NCBI GenBank assembly: GCA_014905825.1
Contig: JACGCN010000060.1
Coordinates: 162,932-226,931, forward strand
Length of the DNA: 64,000 nucleotides
Source of the DNA: Lyophyllum atratum
Taxonomy: Eukaryota; Basidiomycota; Agaricomycetes; Agaricales; Lyophyllaceae
Direction of reading: 5' to 3'
Part shown: in pieces, positions 1 to 11,294 of the stretch
How the letters are laid out: each line of letters begins with the position of its first letter
How positions within the stretch are numbered: position 1 is the stretch's first letter
Position numbers and translations under genes: made by a program
The notes under the pieces: model-generated
The model's input: only the letters and a program-made list of their open reading frames with translations
Databases searched by the model: none
Told to the model about the DNA's origin: nothing

Positions 1-2290
1 CGTGCAACGAATCTTTGAAATCCTCAATACGTTCCTGCTCGAACCGCGCAACCTCAGACTTGATCAGCTTCGACACATGGTCGAACTCATGCTTAGCGTC
101 CAAAGCGCGTCTCTCAGCCTGGAATGATCAATCTTTCAACAACCATTCTCAGCAGCGCCGTCTTCAAAACGTGTACATACCTCTGCAATTTGACTAAGAG
201 AATATCCCAATCGCTCTGAGGGTATTCGACCCTGAGCCCGATTCTTTTCGTGCGTCTGCTTAGTCCGCAGGAGATCACTATCGGCAGTCTTCCATGCGTG
301 GTACGTGCGAATGCGGGAGCTGAAGGCGAGCTACACAGAATTTCGATAAGCAGAAATGCATGGAGTTGCGTGGGATACATACCCGGACAGAATTGATGAG
401 CCTCGCGTACTCGTCGACTGTGAATATACAAATGTCAGATTCCGGGTGACCAAGAGGACGAGGGGGGAGCCTACCGGTGCCCATCAATGTCACCATGTCC
501 TGCTCCGACTGGGAGGCCTGGATATCCTGTGCCTTCCTCTCCACATCTGCAAGGCCCGCCAAAGAATGTGAGAGCTGTTTTCCTACGTCGGATGCCGACA
601 GGTCGGTTACTGTCTGCGCAAACTCCCCTGTTGAGACCGCAAGCTCTACAAGGCGGATCAATGTAAGTGGAATGGCGCAAGTTCCGATGACACACAAAAA
701 AAATATACCAGAGCGCTGCCGAGCGACGGCTTCGATGGCCTTTACTAGACCTCGGAGTTGGGCCTCGAGGCTGTCGAGGTAAGCTTTCTGTCTGTCGAAC
801 CACTTTTCGGCGCGTGAATGCTAGTCAGGCATCAACGGAAACAGTGATTCTTACCTCGTCCGTCTCATAGAACCGAGGACCAGCAACGGCCTGCCCTATC
901 GAGGCTAAGACCCCACCTCGCTCATGAGCTATCTCTGCTTTCCTATGCTTGATCTATCCCAAATTATCAACAATCTCCTGACATTTGACAAGTATAATGC
1001 GAAAACACTGACATCAAGGGAGAACGTATCGCTTTCCAAGAACAGCCTAAGATCTGCGTCTTTGCCCAGCACGGGGTGATTCGCGATCTTCTGGATGCAT
1101 TTCTCCAGCGCGAATCTCCGCTGTCGCACGAAATGGTCATCAAATCGGCCAAAGGGGTTCTTTTCCGGGACGGGCGGGACGACAACACCAGGATTGTTGA
1201 CCGAGAGCGTTTCGTAAAGCCAGAGGAAGTCCGAGTATCGTCGTAGAACGGAGAAGGCAGACTTCTGGAACAAGGGGGATGTTGTCTATAGCTCAGAAGT
1301 GTGAGCTCGGCGTATTAGAGAAACAGAAGCGAGAGTAGCTCACGCGCGTATGGACCGTGTACATGGTGTAGCCACGGATAGGATCACCGACCTTCTGTGG
1401 GTCGTCGACGCTGATCACAAAGACTGGTTGTAGCCCGGAGTTGTTACGTCTGAGAGATGGCATATCTGAAGGCTTTGCATGACCAAGGTCGCGTCAGTTA
1501 AGTCACAACTCTAAGACGACAGGAGACTCACCAGCTTGTTCTCATGCACAAGAGACGACGACTTCAAGGTCTGACCAATCGGCTTGTCGTCGTCACTGTC
1601 ATCATCAGCCTGTCCAGATCCACCCCACGCACTCTGCTCACTCTGCCATCCCCCTCCAAGTGCATCTGCTCCAATTGAAAGCCCAGCCATAGACTGGTCA
1701 ATCCCTGCTGGCCGCGCAGGTCCCAAAGGAGACACAACTTCGTTAGATGACTTCGATGCCGAAGAAGATGCGGATGGTGAGACGACGTGTGAGCCCACCC
1801 GAGGAGCTTCCCTCTTGTGCTGCAGCACTGGTGAAGCGGTTTCTGGAGGTGCTTGAGGGCGTACGGGGGTTGCTGCACGGGCAGGCTCAATAGGCGGTAG
1901 TACAGAGGGCTGAATTTCTTCCGGCTCTGTAGGTCTGATAGTCGCTATTTCAGAGAAGGCAGCGGGAATGCTTTCTCTGAATCCGGGTGACCGGGTCTGG
2001 GCTGGTGCATCGGCGTCATGGTCGTCCTCTGTAGTCTCTAGAGGTGATTTAGGCAAGTCATCGACGGGAATCTCGGCAGCAGGTATGAGATTCGAATCAT
2101 AAGGGTTCGTTGTCGTCGCATATGGATCTGTAGTGGGTGTTGTGTCATGGCCATAGTCATCGCCAGGGCTATTCGCGTAAGGCGTGGCCCATGGGTCCGG
2201 AGAATTGGAGCGTTTCGCGAACGGGTCAGCGAAAGGATTCTCCTCGAGTACACTTCGCGAGGGTGCGAGCAGATCGTCGAACCCGTCCAT
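1..2290 (-). CDS. VPS5: Vps5 / SNX1-2 type sorting nexin (retromer), 3' end outside window
   Basis: Membrane-bending subunit of the retromer SNX-BAR coat, which recycles cargo from endosomes to the Golgi. The protein begins MDGFDDLLAPSRS, a start typical of fungal Vps5; an ATG 14 codons upstream at 2332 is in frame but less likely. Residues about 1-260 are acidic and Pro/Ser-rich, with the motif ENPFADPFA near the start. A PX domain follows, encoded at about 1440-1010 (RRYSDFLWLYE, then PPVPEKNP, then RQRRFALEKC, the usual PI3P-binding layout). The BAR helices are encoded from about 900 to the edge and include HEFDHVSKLIKSEVARFEQE near 40-80. Several short introns interrupt the PX and BAR parts. 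Transcription runs off the left edge, so the last BAR residues and the stop are missing. Domain order and motifs are seen; the retromer role is family knowledge. Confidence 0.9.
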
Positions 2291-2557
2291 GAGTGTAATT
2301 GTCGCGGTTGGAGTCAAATGATTTGCCGACAAGACGGGATCAAATTCACCTCATTTCCGTTACCCGTATACAATCCGTATATGTAACGTACTATTGAACC
2401 CTCTTCATATTCTGATTTTACTTTACAAGGCAATTACATGGGTATGGTTACGATTGGGTGGCAATATATATCCGTCATTCGCAAAGGCTCCAAAATTCGG
2501 TGATGTCTTTCTATCAGCGTAGCAAAATGACTGTGGCGGTATACAAGGTTGTGAAAA

Positions 2558-3401
2558 TCAAGACATTAGCCTTTCTCCCCATACCAGTCTGTGTCGATGG
2601 GCTCGGTACGCTCCCGAGATAAGCAGCCAAAAGAGGTAAACACAGATGATGAAAGAGAAGGCGAAGAGCGTGCGCATAAAGGCTTTCCACCTCCATGAAG
2701 CGGGACTAGACCTGGTGAAGATTATGCGCCGCCATCGTTCGTAGAATTCAGTGTTCAGCCACATAAGCTCTGAAACCAATGTTTGTGCCTTTGGCAACAG
2801 TAAGTAGAGGAACAGAAAAACAAATGGGTTGGTAAACCTTCTCTCGGCCGGAGTCATACACCAAACGGATTTCGGCCAACTGGGATTGTATCGTGGGCAG
2901 AGTATCGGCAAGATCAGACAATACTTTCAGGGACTCGTCAAGTTCGCTATTGATGTGTGGCACTTGGGTCTGACATGCGCGTTCGGCTCGTCTGGTGTTT
3001 CGCTAAGAGCCTCGAGCATCAGGAAGATAAACAAAGGAATCCATCGCATAATACTAACCTGAATATCGCTGTAGGATTCTTGTATGAGACCATCGATGGC
3101 ACGGAAGTTGCTGAGGCTCTCGGAGAGTCGAACCTCGAGGTGACGATGGGTTAGCTTCTCGTCGCGAGACAAGAAGGCAAACTAATCACCTCGAGTTCCT
3201 TCATCTGGTATTCATACTTCATGGCCTTCTGAGAAGCTCTGTTCAATGCCGCCTCCAGCTTACTGGGACAGAAATCAGCTTGGCGGAAGAAAGACAGGGT
3301 TATTCTGCGACTAACTCGGTAGAGACATAGGCTGGACAGTCTCTGTGCCATGGTTGGACTGACTGGGTCTCCCAGTTCTGCGATGAACTGCTGGAGGCCA
3401 T
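2558..3401 (-). CDS. small coiled-coil protein with C-terminal membrane segment, function unknown
   Basis: I do not recognise a named family. The start at 3401 gives MASSSSSQNWETQ and then, after an intron (GTTAGT donor, CCCAG acceptor), the helical stretch DKLEAALNRASQKAMKYEYQ. Further exons add heptad-rich helices (LSESLSNFRAIDGLIQESY; LDESLKVLSDLADTLPTIQ). Near the C-terminus is one hydrophobic stretch, LFAFSFIICVYLFWLLI, followed by a basic tail ending in LVWGERLMS. The layout suggests a tail-anchored or membrane-tethered coiled-coil protein of roughly 200 residues. The frame stays open across three introns with good splice sites, which supports a real gene. It lies 267 bp upstream of VPS5 on the same strand. 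No function should be read into that proximity. Confidence 0.7.
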
Positions 3402-3507
3402 AGGAGTTGCCACAAGGAGCTGGACGGGAGCCAAAGAAGGTCGACGAGGATTTACATAAAGATTGAAGCGAGCCTCATGTCCTGAAGTATTCTGATCGAA
3501 TTCACGT

Positions 3508-3673
3508 GTATTCGGCCGATCGTGACTGTGCCTGATCCCACTCGCTCTCTTAACTTACAGTCTCTTACAGTTACACTGACAGCGAACTGGGTATTCGGCC
3601 GATCGTGACTGTGCCTGATCCCACTCGCTCTCTTAACTTACAGTCTCTTACAGTTACACTGACAGCGAACTGG
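3508..3673. repeat. perfect 83-bp tandem duplication
   Basis: The unit starting gtattcggccgatcgtgact occurs twice head to tail, 3508-3590 and 3591-3673. I see no mismatch between copies. It lies about 110 bp upstream of the start of the coiled-coil gene at 3401 and outside any supported coding region. The lack of divergence indicates a recent duplication, or an assembly artefact. Confidence 0.95.
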
Positions 3674-5088
3674 ACATGCTTGCATCGAGAATTCTAGAGA
3701 GGCTAGGCCTCAAGTATTAGAACCTGCTGTGACTGCTTTGGAATCCCTTGGGCATTTGTAAGGTATCCGACTACCCTGCGATCTTTCGATGGTCATGTCC
3801 GTAACAAAGACGCGACGCTCCGTTCAGAATCAGGTGAAAGAGTTTCTTTCTGTCCAGTAGGCCCACCTGAGTGGAGTGAAAACAGATTAACAATTACTAA
3901 ACATATCTCGATTCCGTTCGCAGTTCGCAAGAAATGAGCATCGAGGTTGTTTTACCATTATCACCCACCCCTTCACCGATACATGTATATTAGAGTTCTC
4001 CGAAAGCAGTCACTGGATCATCGTCGCATCAATCAAGTCAGACTGGTCGATCCTGGGTCACCGACGACCGTTCCGGAGTTGCCGCTGTCCGCCTATAAGG
4101 CTATAGCCAAGTCACACGATCAGTCTCGAGTACAGCGATATCATGTGCGTGAGTCTTCATTTTCTCCTGGAATAAAATGCGATTCTTCTCTAAAATGGTA
4201 TAGTCCGCTCATGGGTGGTTCTCGACTGCGAACAACGTGGAAAGAATGCTTCCTGACCGGGGAACATCCTCCGAAAAAGTGTCACTGTTTAAATCGAGTT
4301 TAACCGCGTGAGCTCATAAACAAGTGCTAAGGGCAGAGGTGCTCACTGACTTCGCTTTCGTCAGTGCAGTCACGCGCACAGTGATTCTAACCTCATGAAT
4401 ATTGCCCTTCGAGGAATATGGGTTGGACGCGTCGAGAACCTAAGCGTACTCGTATACTACTCGTATGCCCGTGCTTATCATCCAGGTATGTTTCTCCGAT
4501 TGATCTCATCCTTCGAGTGCATGATATTCCACGGAGGCACCTGCTTCCATCCATCCATCCGAGGCGATAGGAAGGGATGTGGTCCAAACGGGCGTATATG
4601 GCCATGTCGGGATAATGGAGAAATTTTCCATTCCTCGACCTTGTCGTCGCGCCTTCTTCCTATCGCACGCCCATACGGTGACACGAGCTAAGCCATCCTC
4701 ATCCTCTCGTATAAGACAATTCGCTTCCTTGTGCAACCCACACTCATGACACGCAGCCATGTGTATACACCCGACGATTGGCTTCAGCTGCATGCAGCGA
4801 CCTCTGCTAAGAACATGGGCGGTTCAAGTCAGTCTTTCAAGAACGAGTTTTGTATAGCACTCGTGCCATCTTATCTTTCTCCATTAGACTGACTTGATGG
4901 TCAGCATTCACTGGGCCCACCTTGAACTCTCCGAGATCAGCAATTCGGGTAATGATTGTCTTCTGTGAACCTCGTTGGGCTTTTTTTTGAATGGCAAATG
5001 ATTCAAAACCACCTGGACCGACATCGTCACCTGGGTGGGTTTCGAGCGCGATGCGCATGGTCTCGTAACCTGATTTCCTTGCATATCT
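3674..5088. other. intergenic, no supported gene
   Basis: Short open frames occur on both strands, the longest about 118 codons at 3947-4303 (+), but none has a recognisable motif or convincing splice structure. A 7-bp perfect inverted repeat (CACTGAC / GTCAGTG, 9-nt loop) lies at 4344-4366. The right end forms the upstream region of the first GH18 gene. Confidence 0.6.
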
Positions 5089-5096
5089 TATAAAAG
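5089..5096 (+). promoter_or_regulatory. TATA box of GH18 copy 1
   Basis: TATAAAAG lies 80 bp before the ATG at 5176. GH18 copy 2 has TATAAA 90 bp before its ATG, so position and type of element are shared by the paralogues. Confidence 0.6.
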
Positions 5097-5175
5097 CCTG
5101 GCTTCGTATCACGAAAAATCCAAGGCTCAGGCTTCGCGAACTCTTGAACCCAGCTCATCAAAGCTCCCTCGCGCA

Positions 5176-6703
5176 ATGGTCTTATTCACTTCCTGGATGG
5201 CTGTCGTGGCTTCAGCTTTGGTCTATGCGAAAGGCGTAACTTCCGTGGCGATTAACGGGACGAAATTCGGTGGGCTTAACGACCAAGCCCGAGAGATCAT
5301 AGCTCGCGCAACTCCTGCTGCGCCACACTGGGTCGTCTATCAAGACGCATGGGATGGGACTATTGGGCCACCCGCCGTCTCTAAAATCAAGGTAGTCGCC
5401 CATGTCTATTGCATATACCTTAGCACTCATTCTCCTCGCGTTTAAGGGATACAATGTCTTGCAAGCCACCTGCCCTCTTTTCTTCCTCGTTCTTAGTTTA
5501 ACTCGTCTATCCGCAGCACCCTCTCTTTCCTGCTTTTGGAAGGCGCATGGGATCAGGTAACTACAGAACCACCCCAGCCTTTCCGAGCCAAACCTGACGA
5601 TGCATCCCAGGCCCAAACCTGGACAACTCTCACAGCCGCCGACAGAGCGACTATTAAATCACAATACGCAGCTGCGGGTATCAAACTAATCGTATCTGCC
5701 TTCGGTTCCACCGACGTCCCTACCACCAGTGGTGCCGATCCCATTGCGACTGCAAATACTTTCGCCGCTTGGGTGAAGCAGTACAGCCTCGATGGCATTG
5801 ATGTCGACTACGAGGTCAGATCTCACGAGGGGTGTCTGCCCAAGACTTACTGTCTACCTTCTTCCAGGACTTCGGCGCCTTTGAAAGTGGTAAAGCCGAG
5901 GTACGTTTCTCTCCATACTTTGTAAGTGGATGATGGCCTGACGGCATCCATGCTAGGCATGGCTTATCTCTTTCACGAGGCAACTTCGCGTTCAACTGCC
6001 ACAAGGGACATATATCGTAACACACGCCCGTAAGTGCCATTTCGTGGAAGTTTTCCTTGAAAATGCTGACTGTATTACAGCTGTCGCACCATGGTAATAA
6101 GCGTTATATATATATGGGACAACCATTGAATAATCTTGTCGGAAAGGTTCACCCCCAACAGATGGCCCGGAGGCGGATACCTCCAGGTCCATTCTGCCGT
6201 TGGAAGTTCTATCGACTGGTACAACATCCAGTTCTACAATCGTGGGTCCCCAGAATATTCAACATCATAAGCGTCTGAAATACTCGTTATTAGAGGGCTC
6301 CTCGGAATATACAACCTGCGCCGGTCTGCTCACCACCTCTTCAAGCACCTGGCCGAAGTCAGCCGTCTTCCAAATCGGAGCTAGCGGAGTTCCTCTTTCC
6401 AAAATTGTAATTGGGAAACCAGCGACGGCTAGCGACGCCAGTAATGGCTTCATGTCAACATCAACCCTCGCCACCTGCCTACAACAAGCTAAGGCTCAGG
6501 GATGGAGTAAGCACAGATCTGGTTGCTGAGTGATTCCTTCACTGACGGTTCTTCACTTGACTTAGATGGAGGAGTAATGGTTTGGCAGGTAAGATAGCAA
6601 TTCTTCGCGAGTTTGAGGTGCGATACTTACTGCCTGATATCAGTATCCTTCGGCATCTGCGTCCTGGATTCAAAGCGTTCGTTCACTGTCGTGGCCCGTG
6701 TAA
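5176..6703 (+). CDS. secreted GH18 chitinase-like enzyme, copy 1
   Basis: Predicted extracellular glycoside hydrolase family 18 enzyme cleaving chitin or related GlcNAc polymers. The catalytic strand motif DGIDVDYE (DxxDxDxE, the last Glu being the acid/base) is encoded at about 5790-5814. The N-terminus MVLFTSWMAVVASALVYAKG is a signal peptide. Eleven exons are inferred: 5176-5391, 5447-5460, 5517-5556, 5611-5814, 5868-5900, 5957-6029, 6081-6093, 6147-6241, 6294-6506, 6566-6588 and 6644-6703. They sum to 984 nt, or 327 residues, exactly the length of copy 2. The second intron (5461-5516) starts GCAAGC and so is a GC-AG intron; copy 2 has GTAGGG there. Exon 8 is uninterrupted where copy 2 carries an extra intron. 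Later motifs include WLISFTRQLR, THAPVAPW and GGVMVWQY. Short GH18 proteins of this type lack a separate carbohydrate-binding module, and none is seen. Confidence 0.9.
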
Positions 6704-7081
6704 AGGGTAAGCTCAAATGCGTGCTTTTCTTATCTACGGGTGCTCCAACTTTGCATTCTTTCCTATTTTGGGCTTTTCCCATTCAATGGCTTGCTATGTA
6801 CTAGAATTATTTCGGACGGGATAGATGAAGAAGTTAGCGTTGTTCGACCTTACACGCAAATATGATTATGTGCACCATCTCCCCAATTTTAGTCCCCGGC
6901 TGGTGATCCCATAAATTCGCTCTTTGGTGTGAGATCTATAAAGTCAGGTTGAACTGTGAGAAATGCCAAGCATGATTTTAGGGACATGATTGACCGGATC
7001 GTCGGGCCGAATTGAACCCGGCACCCAAACGATCAATTTTTTTCTGATAATGCCTCGGACTCAAGGGCCACCAGAACGTCA
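6704..7081. other. intergenic, with a hairpin ahead of the helicase gene
   Basis: Between GH18 copy 1 and the helicase start. It contains an imperfect hairpin at 6997-7034 whose arms GATCGT/ACGATC, GGG/CCC and CCG/CGG are separated by small bulges, about 50 bp before the ATG at 7082 and followed by a run of T. No other structure seen. Confidence 0.5.
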
Positions 7082-9871
7082 ATGCCATCGGCGGCAAAGC
7101 TCATCAGACTTGTGGGCAAGGAAAAGAGGACGGCCTATGGCGATTTTCGTGCCAAACATCAAGGCAAAAAGACTCAAGTCCCATGGGTCGACGTGAGCGA
7201 CGACGACGATAGGCCGAGGAAAACTCCCCTTAAGGTCGTGGCTAACGGTCATCAGCCTCACCAGGATGGCCAGCACCCTCGCAAGAACAAAAAGGCTCGC
7301 CACTCTTTGGGAGTGGCAGATGCGCCGAACACCCCTCGGCCCAGTAGTTCTAGTAGCGCTGCGGCTCTCCAGGAACAGCGGAAGCAACTCCCCATTGCGA
7401 AAGGTGCGTTGCGTGCTTCATTCTGCCAAAATTTTGCGCTTATATATTGCGCTATCCCTAGGACGAGATGCTTTGATACAGGAGATTCAGAACAACGATG
7501 TTACGGTTCTCCTGGGCGAGACAGGGTCCGGAAAAACTACTCGTAATTCCAAACTCACACTTGCTCTCGTGCCGTACTGAATTTTATGCGCCAGAGGTGC
7601 CACAATATATTCTCGAGTCCGGCCTTGCAGGCAAAGGCAGGATCGCGGTCACCCAGCCGCGCAAGGTTGCTGCCACATCTCTTGCCGGGCGTGTCGCGGC
7701 AGAGAAGAATGCAACTGTTGGAAAACTGGTCGGGTACTCGGTGCGGTTCGACGAACGTTCCAGCACAGAAACCCGCATCAAGTACATGACGGATGGCATG
7801 ATCGTCCGTGAGCTCTTGTCGGATCCCTTGTTGAGCCAGTATAGCGTTGTCATTGTGGATGAGGCACACGAACGGACACTCAGGACGGATTTACTCATCG
7901 CGAATCTCAAGACCATACAGAAGGAGAGGAACGGGGAAGGGAGTGGGAAAGGGAAAGGGAACGCGAACAAACTCAATCCCCTCAAGGTCGTGATCATGAG
8001 TGCCACTCTAGATGCGGAGAAGTTCAGCAAGTTCTTCCACAAGTACGTCTAACCCTTACCGGCTCATCCTCAATGTACCTTACCAAACCAACAGCGCAAA
8101 AATCTTATACGTTAAAGGGAGACAACACCCTGTCAAGATATACTATTCATCGGAAGGTCAAACGGACTATGTAGATTCTGCTATGCGGACGTTTTTCCAA
8201 ATACATACGGATCAGCCTCCAGGAGATGTCCTAATATTTCTACCCGGTCCGTAACGGTCGCTATGTCCTCCCATAAACTTCCGCGCTAACGCCTCGAACT
8301 AGGCCAAGAAGACATCGAAAGTCTAGAGAAGTCCATCAAACTTTTCGCCAATCAGCTCCCCAAAGACGAGATGGAGGTCCTGTGCTTTCTATATAGCAGT
8401 CAGATCAAGCTGTCCTGATCTTTTGTTATCGAACTTCCAGGTTGTCACATGCCCAATGTACGCTGCTCAAGCTCCGGGCCAGAACGCCAAGGTCTTTGCG
8501 GCGACCCCGCCCAACACCAGAAAATGTATACTATCGACAAATATTGCGGAGACATCTATAACAATACCCGGAGTGAAATATGTAATTGATACGGGGATGT
8601 GCAAGGAAAAGCGATACCTAGCTAGAGATACAGGCGGAGGTGAGCAAAAATTACCTTTGCAACACGAAAATGGTTAACAACGGTTACTGGTAGGCTTCGA
8701 TACACTATTGACGAGGGCTATCACCAAATCATCCGCGATGCAACGGGCGGGTCGTGCAGGGCGCGAGGTACTTTGAAACGTGTCATGGTCTGCACATCTA
8801 CTGACAAACACTCTCAGGGAATGGGTGTCTGCTTCAGACTTTACACAGAAGATTCTTTCAATAGAATGGAACTGGCCCCGGAACCGGAGATTATGCGTTG
8901 CAGTCTGACATCGAGCATCCTGCAATTGAAATGCCTCAACCAAGATCTTGAAGAGCTCGACCTGATGGATATGCCGGAGGTTGAATCGAGTAAGTTTTTC
9001 TACCTCAGAGCGTCGAATGTTGAATAAACGTCACTTCCCTGTGCAGTTACCTCTGCCCTTAAAACGCTATGGTTGCTTGACGCAATTAATCCTAACAAGG
9101 AACTGACGGAGCTTGGCCGTCAGATGGCCTTCTTCCCTCTCGAACCCGTCCACGCACGATCTGTCATCGCATCCAAGGAAAATGGCTGCACGCGCGAGGT
9201 GCTGGATATCATCTCCATACTTTCCGCCTCCTCAAAGCTTTTCGTGGACATTACGGAGCAGCGTGAGACTGCCGCTGAAGCCAGAAGGATGTTTCGACAC
9301 CCTTCAGGTGACCATCTCACCATCCTCAATGCTGCACGTGCCTACGAGGAGATTGCAGCGGGGAGCGGGGGCAAAGCTGCCCGACGGGAGTGGTGTCGAA
9401 AGCACTTTCTCAACGAGCGGACATTGCTTGAGGCTGCTGAGATCAGGAATCAGCTGAGGCAGACGTGTGTGCGCCTTGGCATTGACTGGAAGGTAACGTG
9501 TGGAGACAAGGAAGAGCCCGTTGTGCAGAGTTTGGCATATGGGCTCGCTCAGAACTCGGCGTTCCTCCAACCGGATGGTTCCTATAAACAGACTATGGGC
9601 CAATCGGTGAGTTTTTGTCTTGGGTATTTTCTGGCCTCATGCTCATCGAGATTTAGGTCATAAAGATCCATCCCGGTTCGGTCCTGTGCGAGAAGAAAGT
9701 CCCGGCTATCATCTATGACGAACTTGTACGTGACGACGTTATGTCACCCCCTCCCTCTGCAGCTCAAAAATGTTCTAGATTTTCACGAACCAGATATTTG
9801 CCCGTGGGGTATCATCTGTGCCAAAGAGTGTCTTCGCAGCAATCGGCGCTCTCAACCGCAGAATAGCATAA
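7082..9871 (+). CDS. DEAH-box RNA helicase, DHX33-like
   Basis: ATP-dependent RNA helicase of the DEAH/RHA family. The DHX33-type C-terminus (FTNQIFARGVSSVP) points to DHX33, a group linked to ribosome biogenesis and rRNA synthesis. Eleven exons are inferred: 7082-7403, 7462-7542, 7595-8042, 8095-8246, 8303-8376, 8441-8639, 8694-8767, 8818-8989, 9047-9606, 9657-9725 and 9779-9871. The sum is 2244 nt, giving 747 residues with all phases closing. Motif I GETGSGKTTQ spans the second intron. Then come TQPRKVAA (Ia), DEAH (II, about 7858-7870), MSATLD (III), STNIAETSITI (V) and QRAGRAGR (VI). The HA2/OB region follows. The N-terminal 100 residues are basic and low-complexity with DDDD. The last intron must be removed to read the conserved tail; reading through gives unrelated sequence. 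It is sandwiched between two GH18 genes on the same strand with no evident functional link. Confidence 0.92.
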
Positions 9872-11294
9872 TCAGCGCACCTAACTTATTTAAGCATAGT
9901 GATATTATTGTTCTTTGGCTGTCTGCTATTCCTATAATGGGTACGGGCTAATCTTCATGAACAGAGGAAGCTGGGTTTGACTTGATGCTATACTTCGCTC
10001 GTATCCACACTAAGATACCTGCCACTCTGTATATCAATTCCTGAGATAACATTGTTCAATAACTTAGAGGAAGTAGTATCTAGTAGTATCCTTCAGACCG
10101 TCTCTAGGTACCCGCCGGCTTTCTTAGCGGGTAATAGCATAGAACGCTGCTCGTGCGCATCGCGGATGCGTGGAAAGGGACTGGTGTAACTTGAGGAATG
10201 CGGGGATCGTGAGCACGCGACGGCTTCGAAGTGCCACGCGTCTAGTGGACTCCAGGCACTAAGCACCCACTTCAGCAGCATCAAGTGACACGCTTGAACT
10301 ATGTCATCACTGAACAAGCAAAGTCAAAGTGTGGCGTTCTCCTGTCCTCGAGAAGTCCCACGCCTTCTTTTTTTTCCTTTTTTTTTTTTTTGAGTTCCGC
10401 ATTTTTTTCTTTCACCAAAAAAAAGAAGGTTTTCTTGGAGTATGTAGAAATGACGCGCCTTTTGTTCCGTTATCTCCCCCAATTTGAAAATGCTCCGAAG
10501 CTTTTCCCAAATTCTGGTAGGGGACGGACCTTCGGCAAAGGCATTTCCTATGCCGTGGGAGAAGGCTGCGTCATACCGTGACTAGGTTCAAACTGCGGCC
10601 ACAAACCTCGTTCCGCCTCCTCATGTTCCGCCGCCGCTGACCCCGCTCGTCCCTGCCTCGCGGGTACCGAAAATTCTTGTTGATCATTCCAATATCAATA
10701 TTGCTATCGCAGATACACTAACAGGACATTTTTAGCTCCGCAGTCTCCCCTTTTTCCGTGGGCGAAGGCAGTAGGTCAACCTGAATGACAACGTTATGGT
10801 ATCTCGAGAAAGAGGTTCAATGGCTTCGCCAATAATGCCAACATACACTCGGTGCTTGGCCTGTGTACACATCTTCGTGGCTGTCCCACTTGCCCTTGAC
10901 GTGTCAACGTCGTTCAATCCTCTGCTAGATTGCGCCACTCAATCATCCATCGCTGCTATTGTTCTGACACTGGGAACCGAACCAGACTCTCGCGCCCCTC
11001 GACGTCATGGTATCGCCTTCCCTTCGAATCATCTTTTTTTTGCTTATCAATGGGGACTGCGGATGTCCTTTTTTCTTGCTCATTTTCCTCCGTTATTTGT
11101 TTTTTTTCCTCCTCTTCACGATCGCCATACCGTGGCCTCTAGCTTTACCCGCTGTGGGTAACAGCTATGCCCCACTCATACTCTGGGGTTCACGCGCGGT
11201 ATAAAGTCAAGGGTATCGTTTCGCGATGTCCCTAGTTCTCTCCGCCACTTCATTCTCACCCAACCACGCGCCGCACTTCATTCCCACTATCAAA
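9872..11294. other. intergenic, promoter side of GH18 copy 2
   Basis: No supported gene. It holds a T-rich tract followed by an A8 run around 10370-10427, a short direct repeat (agtagtatc) near 10070-10095, and C/T-rich tracts at 11030-11110. A sequence around 10970-10990 read on the minus strand resembles a tRNA T-loop (GGTTCGGTTCC), but no cloverleaf can be completed. Confidence 0.55.
11200..11205 (+). promoter_or_regulatory. TATA box of GH18 copy 2
   Basis: TATAAA 90 bp before the ATG at 11295. An in-frame ATG at 11226 lies only about 20 bp downstream and would probably precede the transcript start, which supports 11295 as the true start. Confidence 0.6.

Noticed and set aside
3947..4303. 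118-codon open frame in the intergenic region
   Set aside because: No recognisable motif, no neighbouring exons, and composition like non-coding flanks.
4506..4793. 95-codon minus-strand frame with several Cys/His residues
   Set aside because: Spacing does not fit a known zinc finger and the frame cannot be extended by plausible splicing.
10370..10430. T-rich and A8 tracts as a retroelement poly(A) tail
   Set aside because: No target-site duplication and no reverse transcriptase remnant nearby.
10960..11020. Possible tRNA on the minus strand (GGTTCGGTTCC box-B-like sequence)
   Set aside because: No matching acceptor stem, A box or anticodon arm can be built at the right distance; at most a T-loop lookalike.
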